A stretch of 64,000 nucleotides of DNA from Niveispirillum irakense DSM 11586 (GCF_000429645.1 NZ_AUCG01000022.1:333994-397993), one strand, 5' to 3'. Positions 27,975 to 37,894 are shown, numbered from the stretch's first letter. Notes: generated by a model from the sequence alone, not told the origin. A program made the numbers and translations.

Positions 27975-30406
27975 CAGAAATGCCGCGTGACCGACAGCAT
28001 GGCCGAACGCGGCCGACCGAACGTGCTGGCACCATAAATGCTTACGGCACTCAGATAGCGTTCATCAGTCACGTTGAAGATATTCAGACGAACGTCCCAG
28101 TTCTCCAACCCACGATAGAATAGCTGGGCATCGACAATGGGCGGCGGGTTATAGGCCAGCAGGTTCTGCGGCACGGTGTAGGGATAATATTTGCCGAGAT
28201 CCCGCACGCTGCCACCGAAGCCGAAGCCTTTCAGCGGCCCGGACTGCAATTCATAGGTTGCCAGCAGGGCGCCGGTGAATTCCTGGGCATCATAGGGGAC
28301 CGTGCCCTGCACGCCGTCATTGTTGCGGGTCACCAGCGCATCCTGGTAGGCCAGGGAGGCGACGATCTGCAGACCTTGTATCGGCTGTCCCGTGACTTCC
28401 AGCTCAATGCCCTTATGGACCTGTTCACCCGTGGCGATGACAAAGGATTCACCGGTGCCGTTACGGGGATCGCGATTGGCCACATTCTGGCGGACCATGC
28501 GGTAGACCGCGATAGAGGCGCTCAGCCGGTCCTGGAACAGTGATGCCTTCAGGCCAGCTTCGACCTGGTGACCCGTTTCAGGCTTCACCAGATCACCTTC
28601 CCGCGTCGTGCCGCTCGACGGGATGAAGGATTCGTTATAGGTGGTGTAGGCGGTTAGTTGGTCATCCAGCTTCCAGGTGACAGAGGCCCGCCCGGTAAAT
28701 GCTTCGTCCCTGGATTTCTGCGTTGGGGTGCCGGGGCGCGAAATATCCAGCCGTGACCAATCATACCGCCCACCCAGATGCAGCGCGAAGCGATCGTCAG
28801 GGCGCAGGATCATCTGGCCATAAATGCCCGTTCCCCCAGGGCTCCGCTCCAGAATTTTCGCAAGATTGCCAGCAAACGGCCCTATATCCACATTATAGTC
28901 GGGATTGTAAATGTTGAGTTGTGCGACGTTGCTGGTGCGACCGCCAGCAACGGATTCACTGTTTTCGAATTGATCGGCACCCAGCAGCAGATCCGTCATC
29001 TGGCCGAACAAGGGAATACTGCCGGACACAAAGGCATCCACCGCCACGGTATCGAAGGAATAGCGCCGGTTCAGCTTGTTCACGCTGGCGAGCCCGGCAT
29101 TGCGATCAATATAGCCGTTGAACTCCGTGGCACGCTGCGCATTGAACCCGTCCTCATACCGACCCCTTGCGGTCAGCATCCAGTCCGGTGCCAATTCCTG
29201 GCGCAACTCAACGTTAACCCAGCCCAGTTCCCCGTCCGCTGGCGTTGTCGGAATGCCGACGAAGCGCGACCTCGGAATATCGGGAACCCAGCCATCATCA
29301 CCGACTGAAAAAGCCCCGCCCTCCACGAACTCCCGACGCTGAAAACTGCCGGTAAGATCAATCGTGGTGGTTGGGGTCAAATCGGCACCAACAGCCAGCG
29401 TGCCCACCCACAGCTTGCTGTCGCGATAGTCAATCCAGGAACCCTCATCAACATATTTGCCGCTGACCCGGGCGCGCACAGTGCCGTCTTCGGTCAGCGC
29501 ACCACCGATGTCAGCTTCCAGAACGCGGGCATCATAGCTGCCAACGCGAAGGGTGGCGAAACCTTCGAACTCCTTCGAGGCCCTTTTGGGGATCAGGTTG
29601 ATGATGCCGCCGGGTGGCACCGCACCACCGAACATCGTCGCCGGCCCGCGCACCACCTCCACCCGTTCCAAGGCAGCAAGATCGATCGTTGCACGATTAT
29701 GGGTTCGCAGACCGTTGACGCGGCGATAGCTGAACTGCCCACTTTCATAGATGCCACGAACATTATACTCGACGCCCAGACTGGTGCCGCCACCGCCAGC
29801 CCCGCCCGTCGCGCCCTGGTTGAAAACCACGACATTGGGAATGAAATACATCGCCTCAGCCAGCGACTGCGCGCCACGGTCGGCGATCATGTCGGCAGTG
29901 GCGACGGAAACCGATTGCGGCGTGTCCTTCAGGGCCAACGCCGTCTTGCTGGCGCTGCGTTGCTGGGTGGCGCGATAGCCGGAGACGACGATCTCCTCCA
30001 CCGCCGCCGCCGTGCCGGCATCCTTCTCAAGGCCGCGCGCCGACCGGGCCGGTGTGGCGGCGGGCGACGGTTTAGCCTCCCCCGGCATCGCCGCAACCAC
30101 AAAACCCCCAGCCCCGTCCGGCATGGCGCGCAAGGCGGTACCCCGCAGCAGAATCCCCAGCGCCTGTTCATTGCTGTACGATCCGCGCAGGCCCTGTGTC
30201 ACTTTCCCCCCGACCATGGCCTGATCATAGGAGATTGCGATCCCCATGATGCGGCCCAACTGGTTCAACGCTGACCCCAGCGGGCCGGCCGGGATATCAT
30301 AATCACGGGCGCCCGCCGCCGACTGTGCGAAAGCCGGTGCCTGCACCATCATCGACGCCGTTGCCAGCAGCGCGCCCATCGCCGCGACGACATATTTCCT
30401 GTTCAC
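27974..30406 (-). CDS. TonB-dependent transducer receptor with STN domain, cargo iron operon
   Basis: An 810-residue receptor. I prefer the GTG at 30406 because GGGGAG lies seven bases upstream; an in-frame ATG at 30439 has no such site. It has a signal peptide (about residues 6-27), an STN signalling domain (YDIPAGPLGSALNQLGRIMG, residues about 35-95), a TonB box-like EIVVSGYR near 138, and a plug domain (YNVRGIYESG, VEVVRGPATMFGGAVPPGGIINLI). The barrel ends SVTRHF. With the FecI/FecR genes upstream it forms a ferric-siderophore sensing and uptake unit. It differs clearly from the receptor at 10685, so it probably recognises another ligand. Confidence 0.92.
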   Translation of the reverse strand: MNRKYVVAAMGALLATASMMVQAPAFAQSAAGARDYDIPAGPLGSALNQLGRIMGIAISYDQAMVGGKVTQGLRGSYSNEQALGILLRGTALRAMPDGAGGFVVAAMPGEAKPSPAATPARSARGLEKDAGTAAAVEEIVVSGYRATQQRSASKTALALKDTPQSVSVATADMIADRGAQSLAEAMYFIPNVVVFNQGATGGAGGGGTSLGVEYNVRGIYESGQFSYRRVNGLRTHNRATIDLAALERVEVVRGPATMFGGAVPPGGIINLIPKRASKEFEGFATLRVGSYDARVLEADIGGALTEDGTVRARVSGKYVDEGSWIDYRDSKLWVGTLAVGADLTPTTTIDLTGSFQRREFVEGGAFSVGDDGWVPDIPRSRFVGIPTTPADGELGWVNVELRQELAPDWMLTARGRYEDGFNAQRATEFNGYIDRNAGLASVNKLNRRYSFDTVAVDAFVSGSIPLFGQMTDLLLGADQFENSESVAGGRTSNVAQLNIYNPDYNVDIGPFAGNLAKILERSPGGTGIYGQMILRPDDRFALHLGGRYDWSRLDISRPGTPTQKSRDEAFTGRASVTWKLDDQLTAYTTYNESFIPSSGTTREGDLVKPETGHQVEAGLKASLFQDRLSASIAVYRMVRQNVANRDPRNGTGESFVIATGEQVHKGIELEVTGQPIQGLQIVASLAYQDALVTRNNDGVQGTVPYDAQEFTGALLATYELQSGPLKGFGFGGSVRDLGKYYPYTVPQNLLAYNPPPIVDAQLFYRGLENWDVRLNIFNVTDERYLSAVSIYGASTFGRPRSAMLSVTRHF

Positions 30407-30483
30407 GAAAAACTCCCCCTGCAAATCCACTCTCATCAAGGGGGACGAACGAGAGGGTCGACGGGACAGTGCGGCGACAGTAA

Positions 30484-31473
30484 TTATTTCGGCTTGCGGC
30501 TGATCGTGGGTGATCGCGTGTTGGCTGCGTCGATGATGATGGGCTGCGCGCGGACAAGATTGGCCAGCACGCTGTCGCTGTCGCGCAACGGGAAGATGCC
30601 TGATACACGTAAGTCCCGCAGCGCCGCCCGGTCAAAGCGGATGGGGCTTTCCCGCCAGCGGTTCAACTCGTCCAGCACCTCGACCAACGGCTTTCCATTC
30701 GCCGGCAGCCACCCTTCGACCCAGGCCGTCGCATCCGCAGGGACGATCGCGGGCAGTCGCGTGACGATGCCATCCGCCAACCGCACCCTCTCGCCGGGGG
30801 ACAGGGTCTCGCAGCCCAGCCCATTACCGTCCACGTTGGGACAGACACGAACCTGTGACGAGACGACGGTGACCAAGGTCGCGCGCTCATCCTTGCGCAC
30901 CGTGAAGCTGGTGCCCAGCGCCTCAGCCACGCCATCGGCTGTTTCCACCCGGAAGCGCGTTGCCTGTCCTTTCGCTACATCCGCCAGAAGGTCGCCACGC
31001 AGCAGCCGGACATTCCGCCGGCCCGATCCCATGTCGATATCGGCAGCGCTATTGCTGGCCAGTACCATCCGGCTGCCATCGGGCAGAACCACCGAACGGA
31101 TCTCGCCGATCGGCGCGCGCTCATCGGCGAAACGAACCTGAACCGCCGGAAGCTGACGCAGGAACCAGCCGCCCCCGGTCATCAGCAACGCGAAGAGGAC
31201 CAGACCAACGGCACCATTGCATCGCCGGGTGGATGGGCGTGTGAACAGAAGGCGCAATGTTTCACGCTCAATCTCTGTTCGGCGGCTCAGCCCCCCCATC
31301 CTTTGTATGGCAAGCGCATGCGAAGGATGCTCAGCGCACCAACGCCGGAAATCGGCATGGTCCTTCTCATCCGCATCATCGGATTCAAGGTGGGCCATCC
31401 ACGCCGCCGCACGTTCCACGACCTGGACGGTCGGCTCTGCTGCGGTGTCAGCCTGGATTTTCAGAGGGTCCAT
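30484..31473 (-). CDS. fecR: FecR-type anti-sigma/signal transducer, cargo iron operon
   Basis: About 329 residues from ATG 31473; in-frame ATGs at 31485 and 31512 are also possible, and none has a good ribosome binding site. It overlaps the sigma gene by at least 26 bases. It has an N-terminal FecR region (ERAAAWMAHLESDD, FRRWCAEHPSHALAIQRM), a membrane helix (VGLVLFALLMTGGGWFL), the FecR domain (IRSVVLPDGSRMVLASNSAAD) and an STN-like C-terminus (SPIRFDRAALRDLRVSGIFPLRDSD). It transmits receptor occupancy to the adjacent sigma factor. Confidence 0.88.
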   Translation of the reverse strand: MDPLKIQADTAAEPTVQVVERAAAWMAHLESDDADEKDHADFRRWCAEHPSHALAIQRMGGLSRRTEIERETLRLLFTRPSTRRCNGAVGLVLFALLMTGGGWFLRQLPAVQVRFADERAPIGEIRSVVLPDGSRMVLASNSAADIDMGSGRRNVRLLRGDLLADVAKGQATRFRVETADGVAEALGTSFTVRKDERATLVTVVSSQVRVCPNVDGNGLGCETLSPGERVRLADGIVTRLPAIVPADATAWVEGWLPANGKPLVEVLDELNRWRESPIRFDRAALRDLRVSGIFPLRDSDSVLANLVRAQPIIIDAANTRSPTISRKPK

Positions 31474-31972
31474 AGGATGCAGCATAACAACGGGCGTATG
31501 CCTTGGCGACATACTGTTTCACCATGCTTTTCGATACGCCCAGCTCTGCCGCGATCTCCCCATGGCTCCATCCTTCCAGACGGGAAAGCAGATAGGCGCG
31601 GCGGATATGGTCGGGCAGCGCATCCAAGGCGCGCGTCACGGCCAGCAATGCGTTTACAGCCTCGGCAATCTGGTCGGGTCCGGGATGGCTGACACCATCC
31701 ATCAAAGCCGCATGCGCCGCCAGAAACGCATTCTCGATTTTGGCGCGCCGCGCATCATCAATGATCAGGTGGCGCGCGATGGTCGCCAGATAGGTGCGGG
31801 GTGTCACCAGCGTCCGGCAATCCGACCGTTCCAGCAACCGGCAGAACGTATCCTGCGTCAGGTCGGCCGCACGTTGCGGACAACGGATATGCCGACGCAG
31901 CCAAGCATTAAGCCAAGCCGCATGTGAGGCATAAAGACACCCAATGTCCACCCCTGCCGCCGACGCCTGCAC
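31448..31972 (-). CDS. fecI: ECF sigma factor, FecI type, cargo iron operon
   Basis: A 174-residue ECF sigma factor starting at GTG 31972 behind a G-rich ribosome binding site. Region 2 shows RAADLTQDTFCRLLERSD and YLATIARHLIIDD. Region 4 has the helix-turn-helix SHGEIAAELGVSKSMVKQY. Its RAADLTQDTFCRLLE segment is identical to that of the FecI at 9136, so the two are clearly related but otherwise diverged. A Fur-like site lies about 75 bases upstream. Confidence 0.9.
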   Translation of the reverse strand: MQASAAGVDIGCLYASHAAWLNAWLRRHIRCPQRAADLTQDTFCRLLERSDCRTLVTPRTYLATIARHLIIDDARRAKIENAFLAAHAALMDGVSHPGPDQIAEAVNALLAVTRALDALPDHIRRAYLLSRLEGWSHGEIAAELGVSKSMVKQYVAKAYARCYAASYGPSENPG

Positions 31973-32044
31973 ACCGCCCCCTATTCACCGCCCGAAAACG
32001 CACCCAACGACCAAGCCAGCTTATAAAGCTAATACATAGATAGT

Positions 32045-32063
32045 GATAATGATTTTCAAATGC
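32045..32063. promoter_or_regulatory. Fur-type box before cargo fecI
   Basis: GATAATGATTTTCAAATGC matches the left half of the classical Fur box (GATAATGAT) and part of the right half. It lies upstream of the cargo sigma-factor start at 31972 in a locally AT-rich stretch, as expected for an iron-controlled promoter. Confidence 0.5.
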
Positions 32064-32162
32064 ATACAACGCAATGCGTATCTACCGAAGGCGGAGGGCG
32101 TTATCGCTTGAACCGGATCAGATCAGCGGGTTGATGGATAACTGATAGTGGTGCCCGCCCAG

Positions 32163-34186
32163 TCAAAAACTAGGCAGCAGATCGTCGCGCGAGCCCTCAT
32201 TGATTGCATGGGCGCGGGCAACACTTGATAACCGGTCTATGGCGCGTTTATCGGCCGCCACATCCGTCTCGTCATCGGCAGCCCCGAACAGGTCGGCACC
32301 GTCAGGGTCGACCTGTTTGGTCGTTCCCTCCTCCGGTAACCCTGGATGACGCTGCTGCTGTAGACCACCCTCGGTCAGTTCATCCAACTCCGGGTCGTCG
32401 TCATCCTCGGCAAGCCGCTGATCCATGCCGCGCACCTGTCCACCCCAACCGTCGGATCGGGCCGGAGGACAGTCAGCATAGGGGCCATCCGACAGGGTTG
32501 GAGCCTGCAACACCCGTTCTGTAAAGTTCCGATCCTCGTAATAGCGCAGCTTGCGGGCGCGGATCGGGGACAGGCCAGACACCAGCACCAGCTGATCGGT
32601 CGGCGGCAGTTGCATCACCTCGCCCGGCGTCAGCAGGGGGCGGGCGGTTTCCTGTCGGCTGACCATGACATTGGACAGCCAGGGGGCCAGCCGGTGGCCG
32701 GCATAGTTGCGTTGCGCCCGCAATTCCGTCGCCGTGCCCAGCGCGTCCGAGATGCGTTTGGCCGTGCGCTCATCATTGCTGCTGAAGGCGATGCGGACAT
32801 GGCAATTATCCAGGATGGCATTGTTCTCGCCATAGGCCTTGGAGATCTGGTTCAGGCTCTGGGCAATCAGATAAGCACGGATGCCATAGCCCGCCATGAA
32901 GGCCAGTGCCGTTTCAAAGAAGTCCAGCCGACCCAAGGCCGGAAACTCATCCAGCATCATCAGCAACTGGTGCCGCCGCCGCTTGCCGGGGTCACCCTCC
33001 AGCCGCTCCGTCAGACGCCGCCCAATCTGGTTCAGCACCAGGCGCACCAGCGGCTTGGTGCGGGAAATGTCGGAGGGCGGAATGACCAGATACAGCGACA
33101 CGGGCCGCGGCGCATCCACCAGATCGGCAATCCGCCAGTCACAGGCCGCCGTCGTCGCCGCCACGGTCGGATCACGATAAAGGCCAGGAACGACATGGCG
33201 GTAGACAGCACACCCGACCGCTCATTCTCCGACTTGTTCAGCACCTCCCGCGCCGCCGACGCGACAACGGGATGGACGATGGGCTTGTCGGGTGTACCCA
33301 GATGGTTGGTCGCCATCATCCGGCGCAGGGTGTGGGCAAAGCTGCGCCGGGGGTCTGACAGGAAGGTGGCCACGCGGGCCAGGGTCTTCTCCTCCTCGGC
33401 ATACAGCACATGCAGGATGGCACCCACCAGCAGGCTGTGGGAGGTTTTCTCCCAATGGTTCCGGCGCTCAAGCGCCCCCTCAGGGTCGACCAGGATATCG
33501 GCGATGTTCTGCACATCGCGGACCTCGTCCGGCCCCTTGCGCACCTCCAGCAGCGGGTTGTAGCGGGCCGAGCGCGGGTCGGTGGGGTTGAACAGCAGGC
33601 TATGCGAGAAGCGCGCTCGCCACCCCGCCGTCAGCTGCCAGTTCTCGCCCTTGATGTCATGGATCACGGCCGATCCCGTCCAGGATAGCAGCGTCGGCAT
33701 CACCAGCCCCACGCCCTTGCCCGACCGGGTGGGGGCAAAGGCCATGACATGCTCTGGACCATCGTGCCGCAGGTACCGGCCACCCAACCGCCCCAGAAAG
33801 ACCCCCGCCGGTCGAAACAGCCCCGCCCCCTCCACCTCCCGGCGGGTCGCCCAGCGCGAGGAGCCATAGGTCGTAACCATCCGCGTCTGCCGGGCGCGCC
33901 ACAGCGATCCGATGATGGCAGCAGCACAGCCCATGAAACCACTGGCCCCGGCCAGCATGCCGGCCTTGTCGAAGACATGCGGGGCATAGGCCTCGTACCA
34001 ATACCACCAGTGAAAGAGCTGCCAAGGCCGGTAGATGGGCCAGCCGGCGATAACGATCCAAGGAGGGCCAAGCTGTGCCTGATAGCCCAGCATGGCGGCC
34101 GCCCATTGCGTCGCCGCCCAGACGCCCAGGATCACGATGGCGAAGACGACCAGGACCTGGCCGATCAGCAATTTGGTGGGGGTCAT
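32163..34186 (-). CDS. traG: Type IV coupling protein TraG (VirD4-like), frameshifted
   Basis: Two frames make one coupling protein of about 674 residues. The start is ATG 34186 with GGAGG upstream. N-terminal membrane helices lie at about residues 5-28 and 78-95. The P-loop FAPTRSGKGVGLVMP is near residue 152, and Walker B LLMMLDEFPALGRLDF near 412. Near 33184 the reading moves from STAMSFL to the frame encoding YRDPTVAATTAACDWRIADL; one extra C in the plus-strand run there would restore it. VirD4 proteins bring the relaxase-DNA complex to the secretion channel. The usual downstream partner copG-trbB is separated by the cargo iron operon. Confidence 0.88.
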
Positions 34187-34321
34187 GGGGGCCTCCGTGG
34201 ACGACAAGGCGGTCAACGGAGGGTGAAAGTTAGATGACGAACAGGCTATGTCCCTTATGTACGACCTTTCCCGCCGGGTGCCGAGGGAACAAGTTCGGGC
34301 TGCTGGTCCGAAACGCAAACA

Positions 34322-35137
34322 TCAGCCCGGCAGACCGAATTCCTGGCGCAAGGTCTTATCAAACAGCCGAGCGGGCATGAGGCGCCGCAGCAGACTGACC
34401 TGCTTTGCAACCTTGCCGACGGGATAGCGCAATTGCTGGCGCGGAGCCGTAGCAGCCAGCAGTACGGCATTGGCAACCTGTTCCGGTGTCACCGCCGTCA
34501 ACAGCGCCTTCTTGAAGAAGCCATGCACCCAGGCGCGGGCATCATCGTACTCAACCATCCTCGTGTCAGGGTCCAGCGCGTTCTGATCGAAATTGCCTTT
34601 GACTGTGCCGGGCTCAATCAATGAGACGCGGACATTGAAGGCGCGGACTTCGTGATCCAACGACTCAGAATAGCCCTCAAGCGCGAATTTGCTGGCGGCA
34701 TAATGGGCCGAATAGGGCGCTGGCACGATCCCAAGTGCGCTGCTGAGGTTGATGATGCGACCGTGCCCTTGCACCCGCATCGACGGCATCACGGCGTTGA
34801 TGACCCGGACGACACCAAACAGATTAACGTCGAACAGGCGCTGAACCTGCCCGGCCGAAGATTCCTCCGCTCCACCGAACAGGCCCAGGCCGGCATTATT
34901 GACGAGAACATCGATGCGCCCGGTGCGGGCGAGGACCTCTGAAACGAGGGCAGCCACAGAGGCATCCTCCGTCACATCGCAGGCGAGCATCGTGAACTGG
35001 CTCGGGCTGCCACCGCCCGGCCTACGGCTGGTGCCAAAGACGGTGAAGCCCGCCCGCGACAAGGCCTCGGCGGTGGCCCGCCCGATACCGGAGGAGGCAC
35101 CCGTCACGAGCGCCGTTTTGGGGGAATATGCGTGCAT
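34322..35137 (-). CDS. Short-chain dehydrogenase/reductase
   Basis: A 271-residue classical short-chain dehydrogenase. ATG 35137 is chosen because GGAG lies eight bases upstream. It has the cofactor motif TGASSGIG (residues 12-19), NNAG (80-83), and the catalytic serine region NLSSALG with Y146 and K150 (YAASK). The substrate is unknown; the sequence resembles the oxidoreductases often annotated as SDR of the retinol dehydrogenase type. It is the last gene of a three-gene minus-strand cassette controlled, probably, by the TetR regulator at 37169. Confidence 0.87.
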   Translation of the reverse strand: MHAYSPKTALVTGASSGIGRATAEALSRAGFTVFGTSRRPGGGSPSQFTMLACDVTEDASVAALVSEVLARTGRIDVLVNNAGLGLFGGAEESSAGQVQRLFDVNLFGVVRVINAVMPSMRVQGHGRIINLSSALGIVPAPYSAHYAASKFALEGYSESLDHEVRAFNVRVSLIEPGTVKGNFDQNALDPDTRMVEYDDARAWVHGFFKKALLTAVTPEQVANAVLLAATAPRQQLRYPVGKVAKQVSLLRRLMPARLFDKTLRQEFGLPG

Positions 35138-35189
35138 GGCTGTCACTCCGGTTTACCGAGCATGAAGTGGAGTAGGTGCGTCGCCTTCG

Positions 35190-36191
35190 TCAACACAGGG
35201 CGACGACGACCTTGCCCTTTGATCGCCCCGTTTCGACATATGCCAAGGCTTCATTGGTCGCCTCGAATGGGAAAACCTGATCCATGACAGGGCGGATGAT
35301 CCCGGCTTCGATCAGCGATGTGATCTGCGCCACCTGCCCGCCATCGGCCCGCATGAACAAGAAGGAATAGTGGATCCCCCGGCCTCTGGCTTTCCGCCGA
35401 ATATTGAAACTCAGCAGGCGCATAAGCAGACGCAGCACCCCATTCAGCCCTTGCTGGCGGGCAAATTCGGGGTCTGGCGGACCGGAGATGGAAATCAGCT
35501 TTCCGCCTTGCTTCAACACGTCCAGGGACTTTTCCGGGGTGTCGCCTTCCAGGCTGTTCAAGACGACATCGTATCCTGACAGGACCTTGGAGAAATCCTG
35601 TTTCTTGTAGTCGATCACGACATCAGCGCCGAGGCTTTTGACGAGGTCGACATTGGTCGTGCTCGTCGTCGTAGCAACGGTCGCGCCCAGATGCTTGGCC
35701 AACTGGATGGCGAACGTCCCGACACCGCCCGAACCGGCATGGATGAGGATTTTCTGGCCCTTCTGCAGCTTGGCCTGCTCGACCAATGCCTGCCAGGCCG
35801 TCAGCCCCACCAGGGGAATGGCGGCGGCTTCAGCCATGCTCAGATTCTTCGGCTTCAAGGCAAGATCAGCCTCGTGAATAGCGATCGCTTCTGCCAGGGT
35901 CCCGACACGGCCGTCGCGCGGGCGGGCAAAGACCGTATCTCCGACCTTGAACCCGCGGACCTTGGGCCCGACACGGGTGACGACCCCTGCCATGTCATGT
36001 CCCAGGATGAATGGCGGCCGATAGGGGAGCAGAGGCTTGAAGACCCCATCGCGGATTTTCGCATCCAGGGGGTTGAGCCCGGCCGCATGGATCTGGACCA
36101 GGACATCCGTATCCGTCAGCAAGGGGTCCGGCATCTCGCCCAGGCGAAGGGCGCGTCCCTTCTTGTACTTATCGACGATGAAGGCCTTCAT
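35190..36191 (-). CDS. NADPH-dependent quinone reductase-like oxidoreductase (MDR family)
   Basis: A 333-residue medium-chain dehydrogenase/reductase of the zinc-free quinone reductase type. The N-terminal GroES-like domain has GLNPLDAKIRDG and FILGHDMAGVV. The Rossmann segment is ILIHAGSGGVGTFAIQLAKHLGA, and VIDYKKQDF follows. Family members reduce quinones or enones with NADPH. It lies between two short-chain dehydrogenase genes in one direction and is likely co-regulated with them, pointing to detoxification of reactive carbonyls or electrophiles; this is inference. Confidence 0.87.
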   Translation of the reverse strand: MKAFIVDKYKKGRALRLGEMPDPLLTDTDVLVQIHAAGLNPLDAKIRDGVFKPLLPYRPPFILGHDMAGVVTRVGPKVRGFKVGDTVFARPRDGRVGTLAEAIAIHEADLALKPKNLSMAEAAAIPLVGLTAWQALVEQAKLQKGQKILIHAGSGGVGTFAIQLAKHLGATVATTTSTTNVDLVKSLGADVVIDYKKQDFSKVLSGYDVVLNSLEGDTPEKSLDVLKQGGKLISISGPPDPEFARQQGLNGVLRLLMRLLSFNIRRKARGRGIHYSFLFMRADGGQVAQITSLIEAGIIRPVMDQVFPFEATNEALAYVETGRSKGKVVVALC

Positions 36192-36271
36192 GATGATCCG
36201 CTCTTCAGATGATTGTTAGCGACCTGCCGGGTCACAGAAGCCATTCGGCCGAGAAATGTTGGCGCACAGAG

Positions 36272-37060
36272 TCAGACGGCCTGCCGGTAGCGTGCGGCCG
36301 CATGCTCCTGACCCACGTTCGGAAGAATGGCCTGACGGGCAGCCTGAAAGGCGTTCCACTGTTCCACATCGGGCAACGGCGGGATCGTGACAGCCTCGCG
36401 GCGGTCGAAGCCGACCAGTGCCGCATCGACCAGTTCGCCAACTTCCATCAATCCGGGAACGGTGTCGACATCCACACCAGCATGCCCCCAAATCTCAGTG
36501 CGCGTTGCAGCGGGAAGGACGGCCTGGACATAGACGCCCTTCGGCCCCAGTTCCAGATTGAGCCCCTGCGACAGGAACAACACAAATGCCTTGGTCGCAC
36601 AATATACGGCGGTGCCGAATTCTGGGGCTAACCCAACCACCGAGCTGATATTGATGATTGCCCCATCGCCAGCCTGGGCGAACCGGGGAGCAGCGGCGCT
36701 TGTGAGCCGCAGCAGGGCCGTGCTGTTGAGATTGGCAAGCCGCGCAACATCATCCGTGGACTGCTCAATAAAACTGCCGCCCAGGGCCGTGCCGGCATTG
36801 TTGACCAGGATGCCAATGCGAGCATCGTCACGCAGCCGTGTTTCCACCACAGCCAACTCGGCCGCCTGCGTCAGATCAGCCTGGATAATATCGACCGCCA
36901 CCCCGGTCTCCTGACGCAGGCGCGCGGCCAGTGCCTCCATACGCTTGCGGTCCCGCGCGACCAGCACAAGATCATGGCCGCGACGCGCGAAGCGGTCGGC
37001 ATAAGTGGCACCGATGCCAGTGGAGGCCCCAGTAACCAATACGGAGGGAAGGACAGCCAT
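36272..37060 (-). CDS. Short-chain dehydrogenase/reductase
   Basis: A 262-residue short-chain dehydrogenase starting at ATG 37060; the frame extends to 37108 through the operator region, so the later start is preferred. Motifs are TGASTGIG (residues 10-17), NNAG (87-90), ISS near 139, and Y153/K157 (YCATK). It belongs to the SDR type with DltE-like sequence. It is the first gene of the cassette and is transcribed divergently from the TetR gene at 37169. Confidence 0.87.
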   Translation of the reverse strand: MAVLPSVLVTGASTGIGATYADRFARRGHDLVLVARDRKRMEALAARLRQETGVAVDIIQADLTQAAELAVVETRLRDDARIGILVNNAGTALGGSFIEQSTDDVARLANLNSTALLRLTSAAAPRFAQAGDGAIINISSVVGLAPEFGTAVYCATKAFVLFLSQGLNLELGPKGVYVQAVLPAATRTEIWGHAGVDVDTVPGLMEVGELVDAALVGFDRREAVTIPPLPDVEQWNAFQAARQAILPNVGQEHAAARYRQAV

Positions 37061-37094
37061 GGGATTGCTCTCTGCCTTGTTGATGCCTATAATA

Positions 37095-37138
37095 ATGATG
37101 ATCATCATGATTGCCTAAATATGATGATCGTCATGATT
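37095..37138. promoter_or_regulatory. Tandem operator sites between TetR gene and redox cassette
   Basis: ATGATGATCATCATGATT (37095-37112) and ATGATGATCGTCATGATT (37121-37138) are near-identical 18-base sites differing at one base. The first contains a perfect 14-base palindrome. They are 26 bases start to start in the intergenic region between the divergent SDR gene (37060) and TetR gene (37169). This is the expected arrangement for autoregulation plus control of the cassette. Confidence 0.7.
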
Positions 37139-37168
37139 GTGTCAATGAGGCTCGTGGAGAAATTTGAA

Positions 37169-37732
37169 ATGAACGTCAGCCGAGAGCAGATGGCGGAGAA
37201 TCGCCGTCGGATTCTGGACGTTGCCAGCAAGCTGTTCCGCGAGAAGGGGTTCGATGCGGTCAGCGTGTCGGAAGTGATGAAAGCCGCCGGTCTGACGCAT
37301 GGCGGCTTCTATGGACATTTCAGCTCAAAGGACGATCTGGTCGCAAAGACTCTTGCCCATGTTCTGGCAGCGGACACCGGTGAAGGTGGCGACTTTCGCC
37401 GTTACGTCGATGCCTATCTTTCGCCACGTCACCGCGACAATCCGGCCGGTGGCTGCCCAACGGCCGGGCTCGCCGCCGCCATCCGCCACCAGAAGCCAGT
37501 GGCCCATACAGCCATGACGGAAGGCCTTAGGTCACAGATCACCCGCATTGAAGAGGCTCTCCCGGATATGGATCCGGCTGACCGCCGGCGGGTGGCAATT
37601 GGAAGCTGGGCGGCGATGGTGGGCGCCATCATCCTTGCACGCGCCATCGACGATCCCGTTCTTTCTGACGAAATCCTGGATCAGACCCGCGCCTGGATTG
37701 ATACCGGGATCGAACAGGTGCTTGTCTCGTGA
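37169..37732 (+). CDS. TetR/AcrR-family regulator of redox cassette
   Basis: A 187-residue regulator. ATG 37169 is chosen for the GTGGAG site upstream; ATG 37145 or 37121 are in frame but overlap the operator. The N-terminal TetR helix-turn-helix is clear (NRRRILDVASKLFREKGFD, VSEVMKAAGLTHGGFYGHF). The ligand domain contains a conserved-looking GGCPTAGL with Cys96. Some related regulators sense electrophiles through a cysteine; whether this one does is unknown. The tandem sites at 37095-37138 are its likely operators. Confidence 0.87.
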   Translation: MNVSREQMAENRRRILDVASKLFREKGFDAVSVSEVMKAAGLTHGGFYGHFSSKDDLVAKTLAHVLAADTGEGGDFRRYVDAYLSPRHRDNPAGGCPTAGLAAAIRHQKPVAHTAMTEGLRSQITRIEEALPDMDPADRRRVAIGSWAAMVGAIILARAIDDPVLSDEILDQTRAWIDTGIEQVLVS

Positions 37733-37894
37733 TCACGATGGTCCGCAGGTCATGGCTCCTCAGCGATCCATCATGCTGATTTCCTTCGGATTACTTCAGC
37801 GGGGGCGCAGTTTGGCGTATTGCGACCCCTCATGTTCACACCCAGGATGAAGCGAACGAGCAACCGAAGGTCTACATCTGAGTAAAATCTCTTC

